A stretch of DNA of 64,000 nt from Caprella mutica (taxonomy: Eukaryota; Arthropoda; Malacostraca; Amphipoda; Caprellidae): the NCBI GenBank assembly GCA_947561585.1, contig CANNZV010001130.1, forward strand, positions 62,001 through 126,000. The letters run 5' to 3'. This document shows, one piece after another, positions 59,474 to 64,000 of the stretch. Both the position numbers and the translations under genes were made by a program. The notes below the pieces were generated by a model, which saw only the letters and a program-made list of their open reading frames with translations, was not told where the DNA came from and ran no database searches. The first letter of the stretch is position 1; each line of letters opens with the position of its first letter.

Positions 59474-61034
59474 TGACAATGTTTATACACGCGCTAGAAT
59501 TGCGCTGATCAAAAATGATCAGCAAAAGCACTACTCAGATTGTTTTGAGTTTTACTCGAAGGCGAGTAGGCCTAAATCCATGCCTGATGTTGTTAAACAA
59601 TTAAATGTGTTTGTAGATTCCAATGGCCTTTTGAGAGTTGGTAGCAAGTTTAAGAACTTGAAAAATGAAAGGAATCGGCAACCTATACTATTATCTAAGA
59701 ACAGTTCTCTTGCTAGTTTGATTATTTCTAGCTTACACGAAACCATGGGACACGCGGGAAAGTATTCGGTTTTGATAGAAATTCGTAAGGAATTTTATAT
59801 ACCTAGTATATTTTCCAAAGTGAAATCTGTGATTAGAGAATGTACACTTTGTAATAGATTCAATGATAAACCTATTATTACTAATCAATCTCCTTACAGA
59901 TTAGATAGAATTAATCCACCCACCATACCCTTCAGGTTTATATATGTAGATCATTTTGGTCCATATAACTTTAAAATTCTTGGCAAGAGAACAAAGGTGT
60001 ACATATTGCTAATTTCGTGTATGTATACCAGAGCATTCAACGCTGAAATTTGTATGGATATGACTGTAGATAGTTACCTGAGGTCATTCCAAATGCACGT
60101 TCATAAATACGGTATTGCCGCGAAAATTACTTCTGATCCCGATAGTACTTTGACGGCCGGAGGTAACATTATGATGTCATTCCTTAACGATGCTTCTGCT
60201 TCATCTTATCTTTCACAGCACAATATTGACAATATAGAATTCACTCAGTTTTGTAAAGGTAACAGTTCATTAGGCGCGCTGGTAGAGAGTGGAGTGAAAC
60301 TTTACAAAAAGTTGGTATATGGATATATACGTAATAACTGTTTGGATTATTTTGACTTCGAGTTCACGATTAGTGAAGTGACTCATATCGTGAATAAAAG
60401 ACCGGTTGCGTTTGTGGAAGCGTTAAGAGATTCAAATACAGATGATGTACCACAAGTGATCAGTCCTGAAATGCTAATCCACGGTTATTCACTACCATCA
60501 GTGAACTGTGTGCCTGGACTTCATCCAATCCCTGACGATCCTATTTGGGAGGAAAGTCCCTTAAGTACAATAAAGGACACCTATAAGCAACTAAGATCAG
60601 TCCGCAGTAAGATGCTTGAACTATATAATGAGGAATTCCTCTCTAAACTGATAACTCAAGCTGTGGATAAAGGTGACAGGTATTCTGCTAAGACACACTC
60701 AAAAATTAGTGTGGGAGATGTGGTGTGTATGAAGGAAAGGTTTACCAAACCTAACACATATCCTCTAGCAATTGTTAAAGGTGTCACAACAAATAGCTTG
60801 GGCGAAGTCACCAATGCAAGAATTAAGAGAGGAGATTCAGGTGAAATAGTGAATAGACATTCATCAGTTCTGATTCCTGTTCTCAAATTAAATGAGGAAA
60901 AAGTCTCTAAGAATTTGGAATCGGACTGTGACAAGTCTGAACCTGAACAAGGGAAAAGACCAAAGCGATTAATCTTGTTTGTATATATCGATAGTTTATA
61001 TTATCCTTTTTTGGAAATAGTACAGCTCTCTTAA
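59463..61034 (+). pseudogene. BEL element 2 integrase
   Basis: Uninterrupted for over 500 codons (first ATG 59580) but out of frame with the upstream RNase H. The zinc-binding part has HETMGHAG and CTLCNRF. The catalytic core has Asp in YVDHFGPY (~59945), Asp in TSDPDS (~60131) and Glu in LVESGVKLY (~60280). A GDVVCMKERF segment lies near the C-terminus (~60712). The catalytic triad appears intact. The domain could fold if expressed, but has no own promoter or natural start, so I treat it as part of a dead Pol. Confidence 0.85.
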
Positions 61035-61312
61035 TAAAGTTTAAATCTTTTAATAAATTGGTTCTTGTTATATAAATTTGTTTGTATATATATTATGTGT
61101 AGTTCGTATTGTTCTATTATTGGAATAATAGTTCTGCAATTAATTTTTAATCTTGTTCTATAAATTGTTCTTGTTCTATAAATGTTTTCTCGTTAAATCT
61201 AAGAATTCTATTTAGGTTTAACTACTAGCCAGCAATATATATTACTACCAACTACAATCATATATTCTATTCCTATAATTTTGAAATATTGGGTTCAAAT
61301 TTTGAAATATTG

Positions 61313-61351
61313 GGTTCAATTTTTAAAAAAATTGAACCGACCCCCTCCCAG
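61313..61351 (+). other. Hairpin and pyrimidine tract before the 3' LTR
   Basis: GGTTCAATTTTT / AAAAATTGAACC (61313-61324, 61327-61338) form a perfect 12-bp stem. Then GACCCCCTCCCAG runs into the LTR at 61352. A purine tract is expected here; the plus strand is pyrimidine-rich instead. Confidence 0.8.
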
Positions 61352-62420
61352 TGTTGGAGATTTTCCCTTCATATAAACTTATGTGCGAGCCGCTTGCAGT
61401 TAATTTCTAAATGGATGGACAAACTCAAGTAAAATAAATCCAACATAAATCTTAAAGTTGATTGAGTCGCCCTGAAACCAATAGATCGCTGCAAGCGCTC
61501 TGTTCTTTAATTCTAAACTATATACTGCTGTCAGTTTTATCTCCTGACCAGGTGACTGACTACACATACAAAATTCAGATGTCGCCTGGTTTGTTGGATG
61601 CTGCTACTTGAAAACAAATTACCACCAGTAGCGGCTCTGATGACATGGCTCCTATTTAGCATAACCTTTGCAACTGATCAAAAATATTAAAACAACTGGA
61701 TCACCAAACTACCCACATCATTTCCAATCAATGAGAGTCTTATCTGCAAGTTGATGCAGTAGCGACATCCAAATGATTGCTGGGCAAAAGCGATACAGCT
61801 TAATTACGAAGGCAGTGATTATTACCTTGGTTCCCTAAAAGAGAGAGGATGGGAAGCAGTGGAGACTAGACGGTAGGCAACAACACATTATCAGATTTCC
61901 CACAGTATTCTAGACACAGAGGGTAAGCTTGCTTTTCATGTTCTATTTGCGTAGGGGTGCACTTAGTAATTCGTTTTGCTCCTCTAAAAATAATTTTCAA
62001 TAATTTAAGTCTTTGCCAACCTAACCCTATAAAATTACTTTAAAATTCAATAATGAAAATTTGATAATTTAAACTTTACTACCCATTTAGAAATTAACGT
62101 TGCGGAATATCTTAAATTAAAATTGCTAAATTAAAATTGCTAAATTAAAATTGCTAAATTAAAATTGCTAAATTAAAATTGCTAAATTAAACTAAAGTAT
62201 TTATTTAACTCTATAAAATTGCATAGTATATTACGAATGCTAATTTTATGACTTTCCGCAGCAACTGTTCCGAATTGGCTTCCTAGTTCCAGACACCCTA
62301 CTGGACTTCTTCACGGTGCCACAGTTTTACCAGTCCTATCTTCAACGAAATACATTGAATATTGACTAATTTAATTGTTTAATTTACCGTGCGATAAAGG
62401 TCGCCTAGTATTTTGGAATA
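61352..62420 (+). repeat. 3' LTR of BEL element 2 (1069 bp)
   Basis: Matches 54277-55397 with five rather than nine 14-bp units (about 62112-62185) and an extra GACT near 61558. Confidence 0.95.
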
Positions 62421-62425
62421 GAAGC

Positions 62426-62630
62426 ACATGCATAACCGACTGTAACCGTCCTTGAATTAACGATGATTCAAGTGCAATTTTAAGCTCGATAGAGCTCCTT
62501 GCGGAGTACTTTAAAGGTTCAGGATAAGAATCCCGCGAACTCCACCATGCATATATTTATATATATATACATATATATACTTTAATTATAATTCTGGAAT
62601 CACGGACACCTTTAAATGTATATGATAACT
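62426..62630. other. Non-coding stretch
   Basis: GC-moderate flank, then a TATATACATA simple repeat (62551-62580). No clear continuation of the right duplication arm. Confidence 0.4.
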
Positions 62631-62633
62631 CAT

Positions 62634-63075
62634 AAAATTCACCGAAGATCATCGAAGAAATGTTCGCTATGATTTGAGGAAGATGAGTCTGTCGTAACTC
62701 AGCGATCATCATCTTAAACGAGTGTTCTATATTTCAATCCTGTAGTAATTAGGGGACGAAAAGTCTATCATAACGCGTCGATGTTCATCGAAGACATGCC
62801 TGCTGTAATTCGGGGAAGGTGAGTCTTCCATAACTCACTGAAGATACATCTATATAACATGCCTGCATTAATCCGGGGAAGATCAGTCTTCCATAACTCT
62901 CCGAAGATACATCTACGAGCTGCCTGCTGTAATGCAAGGAAGACACATCTTCCATAACTCACCAAGATACATTTACGAGCTGCCTGCTGTAATTCATGAA
63001 AGATGGGTCTTCCATAACTCGCCGAAGATTCATCGGAGAAATCTCCTCTCTAATTCGAGGAAGTAGAATCAACAA
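62634..63075 (+). repeat. ~61-bp tandem array, about 7 copies
   Basis: Units contain GCCTGCTGTAATTCGGGGAA and TCTTCCATAACTCACYGAAG. GCCTGC starts lie at 62798, 62861, 62922 and 62982; outer units are more diverged. Confidence 0.88.
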
Positions 63076-63299
63076 TTATTCTTTGAAGATCATTCGATAA
63101 TCCCTTACATTCAATCGCCGATGAGAAATTGTCAGCCATTTATCGGTGTTTAGTCTACGTTTTGTTTTATCTACCATAAATGTTCTTAAATCATCGAAGA
63201 CACTCTCTTATATTTATCTTGGTATAAGGTTAGATAATTATCGGTATGTCAATATAGCTGTATTTGCCTTATTCAGTCATTGCAATCATTCATACTATA
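63076..63299. other. Non-coding stretch
   Basis: Nothing recognised. Confidence 0.35.
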
Positions 63300-63612
63300 C
63301 CTTTTCCAATTGAAGTTCCTCCAAATGAAATAACATTTCATCAAAGTGAAATATAATTTCATTAAAGTGAAATATAATTTCATTTAAGTGAAATAGCATT
63401 TCATCAAAGTGAAATATAACTTCATCAAAGTGAAATAATATTTCATCAAAGTGAAATATAACTTCATCAAAGTAAAATAGAATTTCATCAAAGTGAAAAA
63501 ACATTCCATCAAAGTGAAAAAACATTTCATCAAAGTGAAATAACAATTTCTCCAAGTGAACTATCAATTCCTCCAATGAAATAGCGTTTCCTCCAAATGA
63601 AATATCATTTCA
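63300..63612 (+). repeat. 21-bp tandem array, about 14 copies
   Basis: The unit is ATTTCATCAAAGTGAAATAA plus one variable base. The minus strand reads as a 7-residue HFDEMLF repeat (93 codons), an array translation. Confidence 0.93.
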
Positions 63613-63639
63613 GCAGAATAAAAATCGAATCAATACGCA

Positions 63640-63800
63640 GTCAATTAAATTTATTACGTGAAATATATTTACATGAAATTTATTAACATGATATTTATTT
63701 ACATGAAATTTATTAACATGATATTTATTTACAAGAAATTTATTCACATATAAATTTATTTACATGAAATTTATTTACATATAAATTTAGGTTCTAGGTA
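63640..63800 (+). repeat. AT-rich array of ACATGAAATTTATT words
   Basis: About six to eight alternating ACATGAAATTTATTAACATG and ATATTTATTTACATGAAATT pieces. Confidence 0.75.
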
Positions 63801-63880
63801 TATTCCACCCCGCTATATTCAACCCCTGAAAATTCCACCGCGGTATATTCCACCCCAGGTATATTCCACACCCTCTGACA
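63800..63880 (+). repeat. ~17-bp array of GTATATTCCACCCC
   Basis: Four or five units of GGTATATTCCACCCCRG type at the window edge. Same style as the short-phrase arrays inside the foldback elements; any inverted partner would be beyond the window. Confidence 0.75.
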
Positions 63881-64000
63881 ATGCTCATTTGGGTGACAAT
63901 AGAAATCTAAAGATTTTACTTTTTGATAGCCATTTGTTAAATAATTCGTACCAATGAAAAAATAACTCAGACGATATCCTGAGACATTTGGACAATATTT
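63881..64000. other. Window end, nothing recognised
   Basis: Non-coding AT-rich sequence. Confidence 0.4.

Larger units (their letters stand above)
54277..62420 (+). mobile_element. BEL/Pao LTR retrotransposon 2 (complete, coding region broken)
   Basis: An 8.1-kb element with LTRs 54277-55397 and 61352-62420 and a clean 5-bp target duplication GAAGC (54272-54276, 62421-62425), the size typical of BEL/Pao. A primer-binding site abuts the 5' LTR. Gag and Pol are recognisable throughout but are split by several frameshifts. It is clearly a different lineage from element 1 (sequence, LTR length, RT active-site motif). LTR divergence is about 18 substitutions plus a 4-bp indel and an array-length change. 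Confidence 0.95.

Noticed and set aside
62500..62550. tRNA-like 3' segment (GGTTCAGGATAAGAATCCC then ACTCCACCA)
   Set aside because: No matching acceptor, D or anticodon arms upstream; the pairing does not form a cloverleaf.
63295..63576. 93-codon ORF with a HFDEMLF repeat
   Set aside because: A 21-bp array gives a 7-residue repeat; no start context or non-repeat domain.

Overview
The window reads as intergenic or heterochromatin-like DNA from an invertebrate, most likely an arthropod. It is strongly AT-rich, uses the standard genetic code in its few real ORFs, and carries BEL/Pao LTR retrotransposons, a Tc1/mariner transposon, TTAA-targeting (piggyBac-type) non-autonomous elements, foldback elements and many minisatellites. 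I recognise no host protein-coding gene, rRNA or tRNA. The only convincing protein-coding sequence belongs to transposable elements. The species assignment is inference.

Layout. 1-5.2 kb: AT-rich DNA with an array-based repeat at 1.1-2.1 kb. 5.3-9.9 kb: left arm of a diverged inverted duplication, carrying two minisatellites and a TTAA-flanked MITE. 9.9-14 kb: a 33-bp array and two TTAA-flanked elements. 14.0-21.9 kb: a BEL/Pao element with 475-bp LTRs, two long ORFs (Gag-protease; RT-RNase H-integrase) and, on both sides, a 520-bp direct duplication of host DNA. 22.4-23.4 kb: a 1-kb near-complete palindrome with TA target duplication. 24.5-45.6 kb: a dense run of minisatellites, foldback elements and dispersed repeats, including a hammerhead-like pair at 41.7-41.9 kb. 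45.6-48.4 kb: a TA-flanked element with a purine-rich array, then a dead mariner. 49.5-54.2 kb: a dispersed repeat, then the right arm of the inverted duplication. 54.3-62.4 kb: a second, distinct BEL/Pao element (1.1-kb LTRs, 5-bp target duplication) whose coding region is broken by several frameshifts. 62.4-64 kb: more tandem arrays.

The pieces form a stratified mobile-DNA landscape rather than a pathway. The inverted duplication came first. Each arm then received its own TTAA-targeting insertion, and the other arm preserves the empty site. The two BEL elements are younger (LTR divergence about 1.5-1.7% by eye). The most unusual structures are the array-bounded foldback elements, the BEL element with a 520-bp flanking duplication as old as its LTRs, and the paired hammerhead-like motifs. 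All identities and divergences were judged by eye, not computed.
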